From Lactobacillus kullabergensis (GTDB lineage Bacteria; Bacillota; Bacilli; Lactobacillales; Lactobacillaceae): a stretch of DNA of 64,000 bases. The stretch spans positions 18,207 to 82,206 of the forward strand of contig NZ_KQ033871.1 of NCBI RefSeq assembly GCF_000967195.1. Direction: 5' to 3'. The notes beneath the pieces were generated by a model that was given only the letters and a program-made list of their open reading frames with translations, was not told the origin of the DNA and made no database searches. Of this stretch, positions 33,865-43,314 are shown one piece after another (position 1 is the stretch's first letter; every line of letters begins with the position of its first letter). Position numbers and translations under genes: made by a program.

Positions 33865-33973
33865 CATGCACAAGTATTCTCTTTAATCTCAATAACAAAA
33901 TTCTGTTAGTAAGATGAAAATTTGCTATATAATAAATCTATATATTCTAAAATTTGAATAAGAAGGTGAAATA

Positions 33974-34912
33974 ATGGCAGCTGTTAAACTTGAACAATAT
34001 CTAGCCAGCATTTTGGATTCGGCTCAGTCTGATACCAATGAGCTGAGAATCAAACCAAGAAATAATAATTTTGATTTATTCAGAACATTTTTGGAAAATC
34101 GCAATACTGGGGTTCATCGTTATCAAACCACAGCTTCAACTATTTTATATGAAGCTCGGGGTTCGGTAAAAGCCAGAATTAATGATCAGGATTTTTTGCT
34201 TAAAGCTGGCAATATCGTGTTTTTACAGAGAAAAAGTAATTATGAAATATTGCAGCAGGGCGAAAATGATATATTAGTTAAGCTGGAATTCGACCGTAAT
34301 TTTAAGATGCTGGATTTTCTCGGAAACTATTCTGTCATGGATTCACGTGAAAAAAGGGTGTTTAAGGCAATCACTGACGCTTATAATCAAAGACGCTTAT
34401 TATTTTTGAATAGTACATCACTGTCTAAATCTGCAAATGCACTAAAAAAGGTAATTGATGAATATCTTAATCAGGATCTTTACACTCGTCAGGTAATTTT
34501 GGCAGAGTTAAACTTGCTATTAATTGCTGCAGTTAGAAATCAAGATTTAGCGACAGCACCTGTGACTGATCACCAATTTGTTCAGACTGATTTAGAAAAT
34601 TATATTGATGCGCATTTTACTGACATAACGCTTAATGAAGCAGCCAAACATTTTGGTTTCAATCCTAATTATTTTTCAAGTTTGGTTAAACAAAAAACTG
34701 GTAAAAGCTTCGTAGAGCATGTTGATGAAAGGCGTATGCAAGAGGCGCGCAATTTGCTTGCACGACCAGATATTTCCGTAAAAGAAATAATTGCACGGGT
34801 AGGTTATAGTGGCAAGTCCTTCTTTTATAAAAAATTCAGTGAATATTATCATGAAACGCCAGTCCAAATGCGGGCCGAATTATTTAGACAGGCAAACATC
34901 AACTTAAAATAA
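33974..34912 (+). CDS. AraC-family transcriptional regulator
   Basis: This 312-residue regulator has an N-terminal cupin-like sensing half (~40-130, with EARGSVKARINDQDFLLKAGNIVFL) and a C-terminal AraC double helix-turn-helix (~215-310, with LNEAAKHFGFNPNYFSSLVKQKTGKSF and VKEIIARVGYSGKSFFYKKFSEYYHETP). It is divergent from the ECF/TPP transcription unit, and its own targets are not evident. AGAAGGTG lies before the ATG and a TATAAT-like box upstream. Confidence 0.9.
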   Translation: MAAVKLEQYLASILDSAQSDTNELRIKPRNNNFDLFRTFLENRNTGVHRYQTTASTILYEARGSVKARINDQDFLLKAGNIVFLQRKSNYEILQQGENDILVKLEFDRNFKMLDFLGNYSVMDSREKRVFKAITDAYNQRRLLFLNSTSLSKSANALKKVIDEYLNQDLYTRQVILAELNLLLIAAVRNQDLATAPVTDHQFVQTDLENYIDAHFTDITLNEAAKHFGFNPNYFSSLVKQKTGKSFVEHVDERRMQEARNLLARPDISVKEIIARVGYSGKSFFYKKFSEYYHETPVQMRAELFRQANINLK

Positions 34913-34942
34913 AAGGCAACCTTGACTAAAAAGGTTACCTTA
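34913..34942. terminator. Bidirectional terminator between the AraC gene and htpX
   Basis: AAGGCAACCTT and AAGGTTACCTT arms pair around a 7-nt loop; the tails are T-rich on both strands. It serves two convergent genes. Confidence 0.8.
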
Positions 34943-34946
34943 TTTA

Positions 34947-35843
34947 TTACATTTTTTCTAAGCGGTTGATCCTGTCGGCTGTTGGCGGATGACTGTCAAA
35001 TAAGTGAGCAAAACTGCGCTTTTTACGTACAGGATCTTCAATATACATGCCGGCACTGCTAGGGTCGGCTTTCTTCATTGGCTCGGAACCGTCAATCTTT
35101 TCTAAAGCAGAAATCAGTCCTTGCGGGTTGCGAGTTAATTCTACTGAAGAGGCATCAGCCAGATATTCACGATTTCGCGATAATGCCATTTGCGCTAAAC
35201 TGGCACAAATAGGACCCAGAATTAACACAAACACAATTGCCACAATCTTAAAAATGATAACAATAGTGCCACCATTGTCGTTATCGCTGTCGCGATCATC
35301 ATCAATCCACCAAATATAACGACTGGCAATACCTGATAAATAAGAAATGACACCAACTAATACTGCGGCAATAGTAGAAACTAAAATATCATAGTTTCTA
35401 ATGTGCGAAATCTCATGACCTAAAACGCCTTCCAGTTCTTCGCGGCTCATCATGTCAAGTAAACCCTGAGTAACTGCCACAGCAGAGTGGTTGGGATCGC
35501 GTCCAGTCGCAAAAGCATTAGGACTAGGATCATCAATAATAAAAACTCGAGGCATTGGTACCCGACCGACCAGTGCCATATCTTGTACAACATGCCACAG
35601 TTCCGGATTATCTTGTTCATGGACTTCTTGAGCGTGGTTAAGACTCATAACCATATTAGCCGGGTTAGGCAAGACAATTAGCATGTAGATTAGACTAAAA
35701 ACCACAGCAATAATTAATCCTAAAACAGGACGATCACCAAAAAGATAACCCAGTCCTGCCCCTACAAGTGCCAAAATAATGACAAATAAGCCCATAATCC
35801 CAACAGTTTTACGTTTATTGCTGGCAATTTGTTGAAATAACAT
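34947..35843 (-). CDS. htpX: Membrane zinc metalloprotease HtpX
   Basis: This 298-residue M48 protease has membrane segments at ~17-58 and ~155-225. The zinc site is EGVLGHEISHIRNYDI, with the distal Glu ligand in NREYLADASSVELTRNP. It degrades damaged membrane proteins. It follows lemA with a gap of 17 bp; lemA-htpX is a common Firmicutes pair. Confidence 0.95.
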   Translation of the reverse strand: MLFQQIASNKRKTVGIMGLFVIILALVGAGLGYLFGDRPVLGLIIAVVFSLIYMLIVLPNPANMVMSLNHAQEVHEQDNPELWHVVQDMALVGRVPMPRVFIIDDPSPNAFATGRDPNHSAVAVTQGLLDMMSREELEGVLGHEISHIRNYDILVSTIAAVLVGVISYLSGIASRYIWWIDDDRDSDNDNGGTIVIIFKIVAIVFVLILGPICASLAQMALSRNREYLADASSVELTRNPQGLISALEKIDGSEPMKKADPSSAGMYIEDPVRKKRSFAHLFDSHPPTADRINRLEKM

Positions 35844-35860
35844 AAAAATTGACCTGGTAT

Positions 35861-36421
35861 TTAAAACTTAACTTTAGGTACTTCTTTTTCAGATTCACTG
35901 GTTTGCAAATAGTCAACTTTCTTAAAACCGTGAATGTGAGCAACAATGTTAGATGGGAAAGTTAACAGCTTTTGGTCGTACAGTGCAGCAGATGAATTAT
36001 AAAGTTGTCTCGAATAGGCAATTTTGTTTTCGGTGTTAGTTAATTCTTCTTGCAGTTTTAAGAAGTTTTGATTGGCTTTAAGGTCAGGATAGTTTTCTGA
36101 TAAGGCAAAAATTGACTTCAGGGCATCAGAAATTTGATTAGAAACTTTTAAAGTTTGAGCGTGATCATCGCTGGGAATATTAGTTAACTGATTACGCAAT
36201 TGCACAACATTTTCCAGTGTTTCTTTTTCGTGTTTGGCATAGCCCTTAGTTGTTTCGACTAAGTTAGGAATCAAGTCGTTACGCCGCTTTAGTTGTACAT
36301 CAATCTGACTCCAAGATTCATCGGTGTATACTTTGGCTTTTTGTAAACTGTTGTAAACTGTAATATAAAGTGCAATTAATAAAACAACAATAATTACAAT
36401 TACCCAAGTTAAACTGTTCAT
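35861..36421 (-). CDS. lemA: LemA family protein
   Basis: This 186-residue protein has one N-terminal membrane helix (WVIVIIVVLLIALYITVYNSL) and a helical body with DESWSQIDVQLKRRNDLIPNLVETTKGYAKHEKETLENV, the LemA signature, and FPSNIVAHIHGFKKVDYL. Its exact role is unknown; it is usually cotranscribed with htpX, as here. AAGGAGGAA precedes the ATG. Confidence 0.94.
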   Translation of the reverse strand: MNSLTWVIVIIVVLLIALYITVYNSLQKAKVYTDESWSQIDVQLKRRNDLIPNLVETTKGYAKHEKETLENVVQLRNQLTNIPSDDHAQTLKVSNQISDALKSIFALSENYPDLKANQNFLKLQEELTNTENKIAYSRQLYNSSAALYDQKLLTFPSNIVAHIHGFKKVDYLQTSESEKEVPKVKF

Positions 36422-36530
36422 AGTATTCCTCCTTATATGTATCTCTTAATTATAACTGATTAAGGACCTTTTGAATATAAAAAAGAAGCTTATACTATCT
36501 TTCATTAGCAAAGCTTTACTAAATTGTATC

Positions 36531-37631
36531 TTAAATTAATAAAAGTCCCCAGCCCACAACGGTTAAAACAATCAGACCAATAAACTGCATTACAGACCAT
36601 TTCTTAAAAAATTCGCTTCTGGAAACTGTCGCATTTTGAGTAAAAGTTTTTAAGACCAGCATATTGGCCATTGAACCGATAGGAGAGCCAAAGCCGCCAA
36701 TGTTAGAACCTAAAAATAACGCTTCAGCGTAAGGAGTAAACTTACCAACTAAAATAGTCGCAGGCACATTGCTGATAATCTGACTGGAGATAATCGAAGT
36801 GAAGTAAGTTGAGCTTTCCGAATTAATCATCGTATGTATGATGCTGACAATCAGCGGGATCTGTTGAATATCACTAATGAAGATGAAGAAACAGGTAAAG
36901 GTTAATAGCAGAGCAAAATCTACTTTAAGCAAAATTCTGGGATTGATTAATAAGGCTAAGATAATTGCAACAATCATCGGAATTACCACATTAATGACCT
37001 TAAATACACCTAGGAAAAATAATGCAAATACTGCCGTAGTAATGATTGTAGGTCTTAAACTGATATTGATCTGTTTAATATCTTGTCTGGGAATTTTTTT
37101 ACGAGGGATAAAGTAAAAAATAATAAACGTAATGAATAAAGCCATTAATAAATAGGGCAAAGACCAGGAGAAAAACTGCAGGGCATTAACAGAATATTTA
37201 CTGACCAAAAAGATATTATGGGGATTACCCCAAGGAGTAAAAGCAGCCCCAATATTTGCACCCATACCAATTAAAGTGACAGGTAAAATTTGTGGCAAGT
37301 TACATCTTTTGGCAATATTTAAATACAGGGGAATCAATGTAAGCGCTGTTATGTCATTGCCAAGAAACATCCCAGCAATAATCGCTAGAAGCGTAAACAA
37401 GATGTTTAATTTCTGCATATTGTCGGCAATACTGGTCAGTTTATACGCCAACACGTCCAGAACGTGCAAGTAAGCGTATATTTGAATAATGATTAGCATC
37501 GCGGCGACTGAAAAAATCGTATGTAAGTTGATATCCTCAAGCCGCGGTCTAGCAAAAAAAAGACTGATAATCGTTATTACAAAAGTAATCTGCAGGATTT
37601 TATCACTAAAAACCTTTTTCAAGACGGTCAT
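36531..37631 (-). CDS. SLC13/ArsB-NhaD-superfamily permease
   Basis: This 366-residue membrane protein has about ten spans. Motifs LGNDITALTLIPL and GANIGAAFTPWGNPHNIFL in the first half are echoed by ISSQIISNVPATILVGKF and LGSNIGGFGSPIGSMANML in the second, the inverted-repeat layout of the ion-transporter superfamily with DASS, ArsB and NhaD. It is shorter than SLC13 members, and whether it moves an organic anion or sodium is open. I use ATG 37631 after AAAGGGG. It is monocistronic. Confidence 0.82.
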   Translation of the reverse strand: MTVLKKVFSDKILQITFVITIISLFFARPRLEDINLHTIFSVAAMLIIIQIYAYLHVLDVLAYKLTSIADNMQKLNILFTLLAIIAGMFLGNDITALTLIPLYLNIAKRCNLPQILPVTLIGMGANIGAAFTPWGNPHNIFLVSKYSVNALQFFSWSLPYLLMALFITFIIFYFIPRKKIPRQDIKQINISLRPTIITTAVFALFFLGVFKVINVVIPMIVAIILALLINPRILLKVDFALLLTFTCFFIFISDIQQIPLIVSIIHTMINSESSTYFTSIISSQIISNVPATILVGKFTPYAEALFLGSNIGGFGSPIGSMANMLVLKTFTQNATVSRSEFFKKWSVMQFIGLIVLTVVGWGLLLI

Positions 37632-37754
37632 AAAATGTCCCCTTTCACAAGTTATAATCATCTATAATCGCTATATACATTTTGACCTTTTTTTCTGTTA
37701 TACGCAATAATAAATTTTTCATGGTGAAAAGCACTTTTACTATAAACATAATTT

Positions 37755-37784
37755 TTGACACTATAACTTAATATATCCTATACT
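37755..37784 (+). promoter_or_regulatory. Promoter of the IscA-like gene
   Basis: TTGACA (37755-37760), an 18-bp spacer, and TATACT (37779-37784), followed by the AGGAGG site and ATG at 37821. Confidence 0.7.
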
Positions 37785-37820
37785 GGAGAAAATTGCTAAG
37801 GATTAGGAGGAAATATTAAA

Positions 37821-38180
37821 ATGAGTAATTCCGAATCAGTTAAAATGAATGTTAAAGCAGGTGCAGCTGAGAAAATCAAGAAAAGTGTGAAAGACGGACA
37901 AGTTGTTTTGCTTTCATTAAATGACGGTTCCAACAAATATTCTAACATTGCCGGTAGCTGTGCTGCCGGGACTCGTTTTCAATTTGTAGTCTTGGATCAG
38001 CAAGACCCAGACTTTTCACTTAAAGTTGAAAATAATATTGGCTTAAATTTATACACCAGTCCTGCAGAAATGCAATATTTAGGCAACGATTTGGTAGTAG
38101 ATGAAAAGAATGCGGCCATTAGTTTAGCCGATGACAGTGGCGTAATTGATGCTGCCATGACAGTTAGTGAAAATAATTAG
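37821..38180 (+). CDS. IscA/HesB-fold iron-sulfur biosynthesis family protein
   Basis: This 119-residue protein has the HesB-like fold (VKAGAAEKIKKSVKDGQVVLLSLNDG; GTRFQFVVLD; GLNLYTSPAEMQYLGNDLVVDEKNAAISL). The cysteines that bind iron-sulfur in IscA are missing; only one Cys (AGSCAAGTRF) remains. Such Cys-poor members are frequent in lactobacilli, where a cluster-carrying role is doubtful. It has its own promoter and terminator. Confidence 0.8.
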   Translation: MSNSESVKMNVKAGAAEKIKKSVKDGQVVLLSLNDGSNKYSNIAGSCAAGTRFQFVVLDQQDPDFSLKVENNIGLNLYTSPAEMQYLGNDLVVDEKNAAISLADDSGVIDAAMTVSENN

Positions 38181-38223
38181 TGTATTTAACTAATAATATG
38201 TACTCAAAAATCACTTTATTTTT

Positions 38224-38250
38224 AGCGTTCCAAAATGGAGCGCTTTTTAT
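38224..38250 (+). terminator. Terminator after the IscA-like gene
   Basis: A seven-pair stem GCGTTCC/GGAGCGC with a short A-rich loop is followed by TTTTT. Confidence 0.78.
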
Positions 38251-38358
38251 TTTAAATGGTAAAACAGAACGGTTCAGTATGAGCGAATCTTGCTTCAAAA
38301 AGTCCTAAGTGTTAAACTATATAAGATTTTCGAAAATCTTGAAAGGAAGTATAGTACT

Positions 38359-38499
38359 ATGCGTAAAGGTGAAAATTACAACACTGGTTGTGAACCAAAC
38401 CAAAGACCTAAGAACAAGAAGAACGGCAAGAAACGTGTTGCGCACGTGGCAGCAGTTGTTGCTTTCTTGAACAAGGCCAAAGCAGACGAAAATAAATAG
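38359..38499 (+). CDS. Small basic conserved protein (46 aa)
   Basis: This 46-residue Lys/Asn-rich protein starts MRKGENYNTGCEPNQRPKNK, has a basic middle and a C-terminal Ala-rich helix (VAAVVAFLNKAKADENK). The GAAAGGAAG site before ATG 38359 and a following terminator support expression. An upstream in-frame extension to 38290 lacks a start signal. The family is not recognised; the charge suggests RNA or DNA binding, without proof. Confidence 0.62.
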   Translation: MRKGENYNTGCEPNQRPKNKKNGKKRVAHVAAVVAFLNKAKADENK

Positions 38500-38520
38500 T
38501 TTGTTTTTAAATAAGACTAA

Positions 38521-38552
38521 AAGGTGGATGAAACTTTCGTCCGCCTTTTTTT
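38521..38552 (+). terminator. Terminator after the small basic gene
   Basis: Arms AAGGTGGATGAAA and TTTCGTCCGCCTT pair with G-T wobbles and are followed by TTTTT. Confidence 0.78.
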
Positions 38553-38619
38553 ATTGCTCTAAATTGAGTAGAATTAGATTAATGATACATACATTTTGCT
38601 CTAAGGAGAAAGCTTAAAA

Positions 38620-39537
38620 GTGAAGTTTCAATGCAGTGCGTGTGGATTGCGCATAAATGCCAAACATTTTAAACAAACGGGTCTGATTAATCCTAAACTG
38701 ACTAGTATTTGCGATCTATGCATTCAAAGAGGAGAAAAGCCGGAAGACTTTGCCAATGTTGCGGTTAAAGTTTTTGCGCAATGCTTATTGTTTACTTTTG
38801 TAGGAAAAGGTGAAGTCGCAGATAATTCAACATTTTTGGTTGCTAAAAATGACATGCGTAAGCGTTATGAGGCTTTTATTCAGGATTATGATGGCAATGA
38901 ATTAGCCCAGCAACAACTATCAGCACATGATTTTAATCAGGCAGTAATTGACAGCGAGACAGGTCAAACTGACTTTGTACCCAGCAGCGAATTTACTTTT
39001 GCCGAAAATCTAAGTAAATTAGGCTTAAACGTCGACTTTAAGCTCAATGAAGTGGATTATATTGACCGTGAGCGTATTCGGGCCAAGTACCATTACCGCT
39101 GCCAATATTGCGGCAGGCGCGGCCGCAGCGTTGATCACAAAGATCCGGTTTCACTGTCACATAATAATGATTTTGACAACCTGATTTTATCTTGCACGGA
39201 ATGCAACCGTATTAAGTCCAACATGCCGTATAAATTGTTTGTCAGTTTGAATAATGAAATTCCTGAAGTTAACCAAAAACTGGTCAAATATGAAGACGCT
39301 CTTGCTACATTGAAGGGTGAATTTGAGGAAAGACGACGCGAATTAGCCGCTAAAATGCACCTGAAGGGCGTTGTTAATGATCCTGAACTTGACCAGATCC
39401 GTAAGCAAAACAAAAAATTGCAGGATGCAATTGATAGCTTGGAGAGCGATTATTCTGACTTGCGTTCTTTACGCGAGCAGCATTTTATGACTGGCTGGAA
39501 ACTAGCGCAAGTAAACGCAAAAGAAGATATTATTTAA
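38620..39537 (+). CDS. HNH endonuclease with N-terminal zinc ribbon and coiled coil
   Basis: This 305-residue protein has a zinc-ribbon-like start (FQCSACGLRIN, SICDLCIQRGEKP), a middle spacer, an HNH nuclease module (~150-200) with CQYCGRRGRSVDHKDPVSL, NLILSCTECNRIKSNMP, and a C-terminal coiled coil (~225-295, rich in EERRREL, QNKKLQDAIDSLESDY). HNH proteins cut DNA in repair, restriction or mobile systems. No methylase or intein context is seen here. It starts with GTG after AAGGAG and runs into the promoter of the first DUF285 gene 47 bp later. Confidence 0.82.
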   Translation: MKFQCSACGLRINAKHFKQTGLINPKLTSICDLCIQRGEKPEDFANVAVKVFAQCLLFTFVGKGEVADNSTFLVAKNDMRKRYEAFIQDYDGNELAQQQLSAHDFNQAVIDSETGQTDFVPSSEFTFAENLSKLGLNVDFKLNEVDYIDRERIRAKYHYRCQYCGRRGRSVDHKDPVSLSHNNDFDNLILSCTECNRIKSNMPYKLFVSLNNEIPEVNQKLVKYEDALATLKGEFEERRRELAAKMHLKGVVNDPELDQIRKQNKKLQDAIDSLESDYSDLRSLREQHFMTGWKLAQVNAKEDII

Positions 39538-39544
39538 TTTTTAA

Positions 39545-39584
39545 AAGGCTTACAATGAAATTAAGAGGAAAAGGAGGTCAGAAA
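39545..39584 (+). promoter_or_regulatory. Conserved promoter/ribosome-site block of DUF285 gene 1
   Basis: AAGGCTTACAATGAAATTAA (with a -10-like TACAAT at 39551-39556) and then AAAAGGAGGTC before ATG 39585. The same block recurs before DUF285 gene 3 (46901-46938) and as a relic at 51700-51733. Confidence 0.6.
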
Positions 39585-41543
39585 ATGAAGTTAACTAAAT
39601 TCAAGCAAAATATTTTAGCAAAAATGGGTATCAGTATGGCTGCCATAGTCTTGGGCATGATGAGTGGCGCTAATCTGGTCCAGAATGTTTTGGCAGCTTC
39701 TGTTGCACCTGCTGCTAACGATCAAACTGCAAAAACAACACCAACTGCAACCAGTACTAGCAATAATCAGCTAGGCTTTTGGACTGGCACAGATGGCAGC
39801 TGCACGTGGCAATATGATGTCCTTACTAATACGCTGACTATTAGTGGTGCTAAAGGAGCACAACTGTCAAGTACACCTTTTACCAAAGAATTCAAATGGG
39901 CTGGAAGTATTGAGCATATCGTTTTTGAAAATCCGTTTAAGTTACCTGTAAATTCAAAAGAAAAATTTGCCAATTTGAGATATTTGTCTGATATTAAGGG
40001 CTTAGAGAACGCTGATACCAGAGATGTAACCGATATGTCTGGTTTATTTGCCAGTGATACAAAACTTACTAGTTTAGATATTAGTAATTTTAATACTGAT
40101 AAAGTTACAGATATGAGTAACATGTTCTTTAAATTAGGTATGGATAATGCTACTGCTACAGCAATAGATTTGAGTAAATTGAATACCGCAAATGTAACCA
40201 CTATGAACAGCATGTTTGCGGCGGCCAATTTTAAAAAGCTGGATTTAAAAAACTTTAATACTAGCAAAGTAACCGATATGGCAAATATGTTTTCCAGTAC
40301 CAAGGCAGAAACGATTAATGTAGATAGCTTTGATACCAGTAAAGTACAAAATATGAGCGGAATGTTCGATAATTGCATGATTAAACAGCTCGACTGCTCA
40401 GGCTTTAATACCAAAAACGTAACGGACATGAGCAGCATGTTTTCTCATAGTAAGAACATAACAACTCTAAACTTGAACAATTTTAATACTAGCAATGTCC
40501 AAAATATGAAAACTATGTTTTTTGGGGATTCAAATCTGACCAGTTTGGATTTGAGTAATTTTGATACTAGTAAAGTAACTAATATGTCAGGCATGTTTTC
40601 AAACGATACAGCATTAAAACAACTTAATTTAACGGGTTGGGATACTGCCAATGTTACTGATATGAGCACTATGTTTGCACGATTAAAAAATATGGTTAGC
40701 TTGGATATTAAGCACTTTAATACCAGCAAGGTAACTGATATGTTTGGCATGTTTGAGGGTGCTGAAAATTTAATTGATTTTGATATTAGTAATTTTGATA
40801 CCAGCAAGGTCACTAGCACCAGCTATATGTTTTCTGGTATGAAAAAAATTACCAGCTTAGATTTAAGCCATTTTAATACTAAGTCCAATAAAAATTTGTC
40901 TGAAATGTTTAGTGATGATGACAACTTAAAGACGGTTAATTTGAAAGGCTGGAATACCAAACGGGTCAGGAGTATGAGTCGCATGTTTAAAAACGACCCG
41001 CAGCTGGTCAATATTAATTTAAGTCATCTTAAAACTAATAGTCTCACTGAAGCTTATGAGATGTTTAAAAATGATCGGAGTCTCAAAACTGTTGATTTAC
41101 ATAATTGGAACACCCGTAAATTAACTGAAGTAAGTGAGATGTTTGCTCAATGTCCTAATCTGACTAAAGTTAATTTACATGGCTGGCACATGCCTAAACT
41201 GATTGATGCGACTGATATGTTTATGCAGGACAAGAAATTAGCAGGGGTTGATCTGACTAATTTTAATATTCATAACAGCAGGATTTTAAATCAGGCAGGC
41301 AATCCTAAAGGATTTGCTGTGAAGCTGGGCCACTACCGTTTGCGTAAAAGTTCAGGTGTAGGTCAAGGATTTAAGCACATTCAAGCTGTAGGCAAAGGAA
41401 CAATTAGAAAACCTAAAGGCAAAAAATATACTGCAAAGCAGTTATTTAAGCTATATAATCACTCTGCCAAAAAGAGTCCTAGAGAAACCTATGTCATGTA
41501 TAACGGTAAAAAACCACAGTTACCAAAATCATTTCATTTTTGA
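39585..41543 (+). CDS. BspA/DUF285 repeat surface protein 1
   Basis: This 652-residue secreted protein has a signal peptide (to VQNVLAA), a domain with WTGTDGSCTWQYDVLTNTLTISG, and then about 17 repeats of ~24 residues of the pattern LxxLDLSxFDTSKVTDMSxMF. These are DUF285 leucine-rich-like units that build an elongated solenoid. The C-terminal ~100 residues (AGNPKGFAVKLGHYRLRKSSG, then Lys-rich to the end) are strongly basic and shared with two paralogues. No LPXTG motif is present, so wall binding is likely by charge. I start at ATG 39585, directly after AAAGGAGGTC. It converges on a SLAP gene. Confidence 0.85.
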   Translation: MKLTKFKQNILAKMGISMAAIVLGMMSGANLVQNVLAASVAPAANDQTAKTTPTATSTSNNQLGFWTGTDGSCTWQYDVLTNTLTISGAKGAQLSSTPFTKEFKWAGSIEHIVFENPFKLPVNSKEKFANLRYLSDIKGLENADTRDVTDMSGLFASDTKLTSLDISNFNTDKVTDMSNMFFKLGMDNATATAIDLSKLNTANVTTMNSMFAAANFKKLDLKNFNTSKVTDMANMFSSTKAETINVDSFDTSKVQNMSGMFDNCMIKQLDCSGFNTKNVTDMSSMFSHSKNITTLNLNNFNTSNVQNMKTMFFGDSNLTSLDLSNFDTSKVTNMSGMFSNDTALKQLNLTGWDTANVTDMSTMFARLKNMVSLDIKHFNTSKVTDMFGMFEGAENLIDFDISNFDTSKVTSTSYMFSGMKKITSLDLSHFNTKSNKNLSEMFSDDDNLKTVNLKGWNTKRVRSMSRMFKNDPQLVNINLSHLKTNSLTEAYEMFKNDRSLKTVDLHNWNTRKLTEVSEMFAQCPNLTKVNLHGWHMPKLIDATDMFMQDKKLAGVDLTNFNIHNSRILNQAGNPKGFAVKLGHYRLRKSSGVGQGFKHIQAVGKGTIRKPKGKKYTAKQLFKLYNHSAKKSPRETYVMYNGKKPQLPKSFHF

Positions 41544-41556
41544 TTTTTAGTAAAAT

Positions 41557-41591
41557 AAAAGGATTAGCTCATTTCAGAACTAATCCTTTTT
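41557..41591. terminator. Bidirectional terminator of DUF285/SLAP pair 1
   Basis: AAAAGGATTAG and CTAATCCTTTT arms around a 12-nt loop, with T/A-rich tails on both sides. Confidence 0.87.
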
Positions 41592-41612
41592 AGTTTGTCT
41601 TTTTAGTAAACT

Positions 41613-43136
41613 TTAGGCAAATTCAGGGAAGTTTAAAGTTTTTATCTGTGTTTTAGTGGTTTTTAACAGCCAGATAGCCTGATCTACTTGTGCCAGCGTC
41701 GCTTTGCTCGACCGTAAGACAACAGCAGCATTAGCTAAAGCATAGTCATAGCTCTGCATAAGTGCATCATAATGGACACTCTCGTTAATAGTTTGCTGTC
41801 CAGAGTCAAAGTCTTTCTGGAGCTTCACTTTATCGCTGTCGGTTGCTACTTTTTGTTTCTGCTCAGCTGCTAACGAAGTGTTTACAGGAGAAAGTTTTAT
41901 GCCCCAGCTAAATTTCACATCACTTGCTTTAACGAAACTGTTAGCTGCTATTATTTTTTCACTGGTGGTTAGAGTGATTGGACCATATTTTTTGTCAGTC
42001 GCTGGAGCCTTTAGTTGCGTGCCATCATTATTGATAAGGGCTTTTCTGTCTAAATTGTTACTCAGAAGGTGATAATACAACTCAGCTTTGTTTGTAGCCG
42101 CATTCCAAATATAGAATAAGCCGTCAACATTAAAATCAGACTGCTTTGCAGTATTAAAACTAATCCCAACGGGTTTTCCTGTGGCGTCATAGAGCTTAAC
42201 GTTTGCAGTAGTCTTTGCAGTAACAAAACTATAGGTTAAATCAGAGTAGTCGGTAGTTGGTAAGTAATTTCTCAGGTTGATACAGTTTTCATCTATGTAT
42301 TCATCATGATGATTATGCAGGCGGAAAATATAGCCTTCAAAATCTTCTGCCCAAGGTTCAACAGCCAAATCAACTTTTATTTTCTGCCCCTTTTTTAAAA
42401 TATGTTTGGTTTTCATTTCGTTTAAAGTCTGAGTAGCTGTCTTTTTGAGAACGATGGCCGTTGTAACCCCATTGTAAGTTAGAGGATAACCATCTAAACT
42501 TGCAACATTATAGGCTTTGACATAGCGATTTTTACCAATGGCATAATAGTTTTTCCCTTTAATTTTTGTGAGTGGCAGATAGAAAATATGCTCATTGTTA
42601 TCTGAGTTAAAGTATTTACTATAATAGTATTTCGGTTTTGCTTTAACTTGCTTAACTTTGCCTTGATATTTAACGATAGCTCGCTTAGGTAAAGTGTGAC
42701 CAGTCTTGTTACCTGCTTTAGTATAAACGGCTGATTTCTGTAATAAAACCAATTTGCCCTTTTTGCTGTTCTTACCGTTAACTTCCATGACATCTGCGGC
42801 ATTAATGTAGCAACCTTTACCAATATTATAGAATTTTTGCCCTTTAATTATTTTGGTGCCGTAGTATTTCATAACATCTGCATTAAAGCTATAGATATAC
42901 TTATAACCACTGGCATCATCTTGAGCATAGGGCAGATATTTGTTCTTGTTTTTAATTTTATGCCCATATTTATTATAAAGATGGGCACCATAGATTAAAG
43001 TGATTTTACCCTTTGCGGTCTTTTTACTGCTTTTGGCAGCTGCAACCGTTTGTATTTGATTGCAATTTACTAAAAAAGGTGTGACGACCAATGCCAAAGC
43101 CGTGATCGCCAAACAGATTTTTTTGGTTAATTTCAT
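41613..43136 (-). CDS. SLAP-domain secreted protein 1 with C-terminal FIVAR-like domain
   Basis: This 507-residue protein has a signal peptide ending near AAA (VNCNQIQTVAAAKS). Then come several SLAP-type modules in which LYNKYGHKIK, YYGTKIIKGQKFYNIGKG and YAIGKNRYVKAYNV recur; these bind wall polymers in lactobacillus S-layer-associated proteins. A middle domain (VDLAVEPWAEDFEGYI) follows, and a C-terminal helical FIVAR-like unit (~440-505, with LRSSKATLAQVDQAIWLLKTTKTQI). AAGGAGGTAAATC precedes the ATG. It is the partner of DUF285 gene 1 and is most like the truncated copy at 54031. Confidence 0.82.
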   Translation of the reverse strand: MKLTKKICLAITALALVVTPFLVNCNQIQTVAAAKSSKKTAKGKITLIYGAHLYNKYGHKIKNKNKYLPYAQDDASGYKYIYSFNADVMKYYGTKIIKGQKFYNIGKGCYINAADVMEVNGKNSKKGKLVLLQKSAVYTKAGNKTGHTLPKRAIVKYQGKVKQVKAKPKYYYSKYFNSDNNEHIFYLPLTKIKGKNYYAIGKNRYVKAYNVASLDGYPLTYNGVTTAIVLKKTATQTLNEMKTKHILKKGQKIKVDLAVEPWAEDFEGYIFRLHNHHDEYIDENCINLRNYLPTTDYSDLTYSFVTAKTTANVKLYDATGKPVGISFNTAKQSDFNVDGLFYIWNAATNKAELYYHLLSNNLDRKALINNDGTQLKAPATDKKYGPITLTTSEKIIAANSFVKASDVKFSWGIKLSPVNTSLAAEQKQKVATDSDKVKLQKDFDSGQQTINESVHYDALMQSYDYALANAAVVLRSSKATLAQVDQAIWLLKTTKTQIKTLNFPEFA

Positions 43137-43314
43137 GATTTACCTCCTTACTAATCCTTTCTACTAAATTTATTATAACCTAATATAGATGCAGCAATAC
43201 ATGTCTTACAGTAAAAGAATAACAGGCTGACAAAGTTTAACTTAAGTTTCAAATCATTAATAAGTTTTAAGCAAAAAACCCGTATAATTAGGGTAAGAGA
43301 AAAGAGGTATCAAG

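Noticed and set aside
39767..40438. Long minus-strand open frame inside DUF285 gene 1 (also at 40445-40819, 43791-44102, 47712-48074)
   Set aside because: These are mirror frames caused by the periodic Asn/Asp/Thr/Ser codons of the DUF285 repeats on the other strand. They have no ribosome sites and their hydrophobic repeats track the repeat unit.
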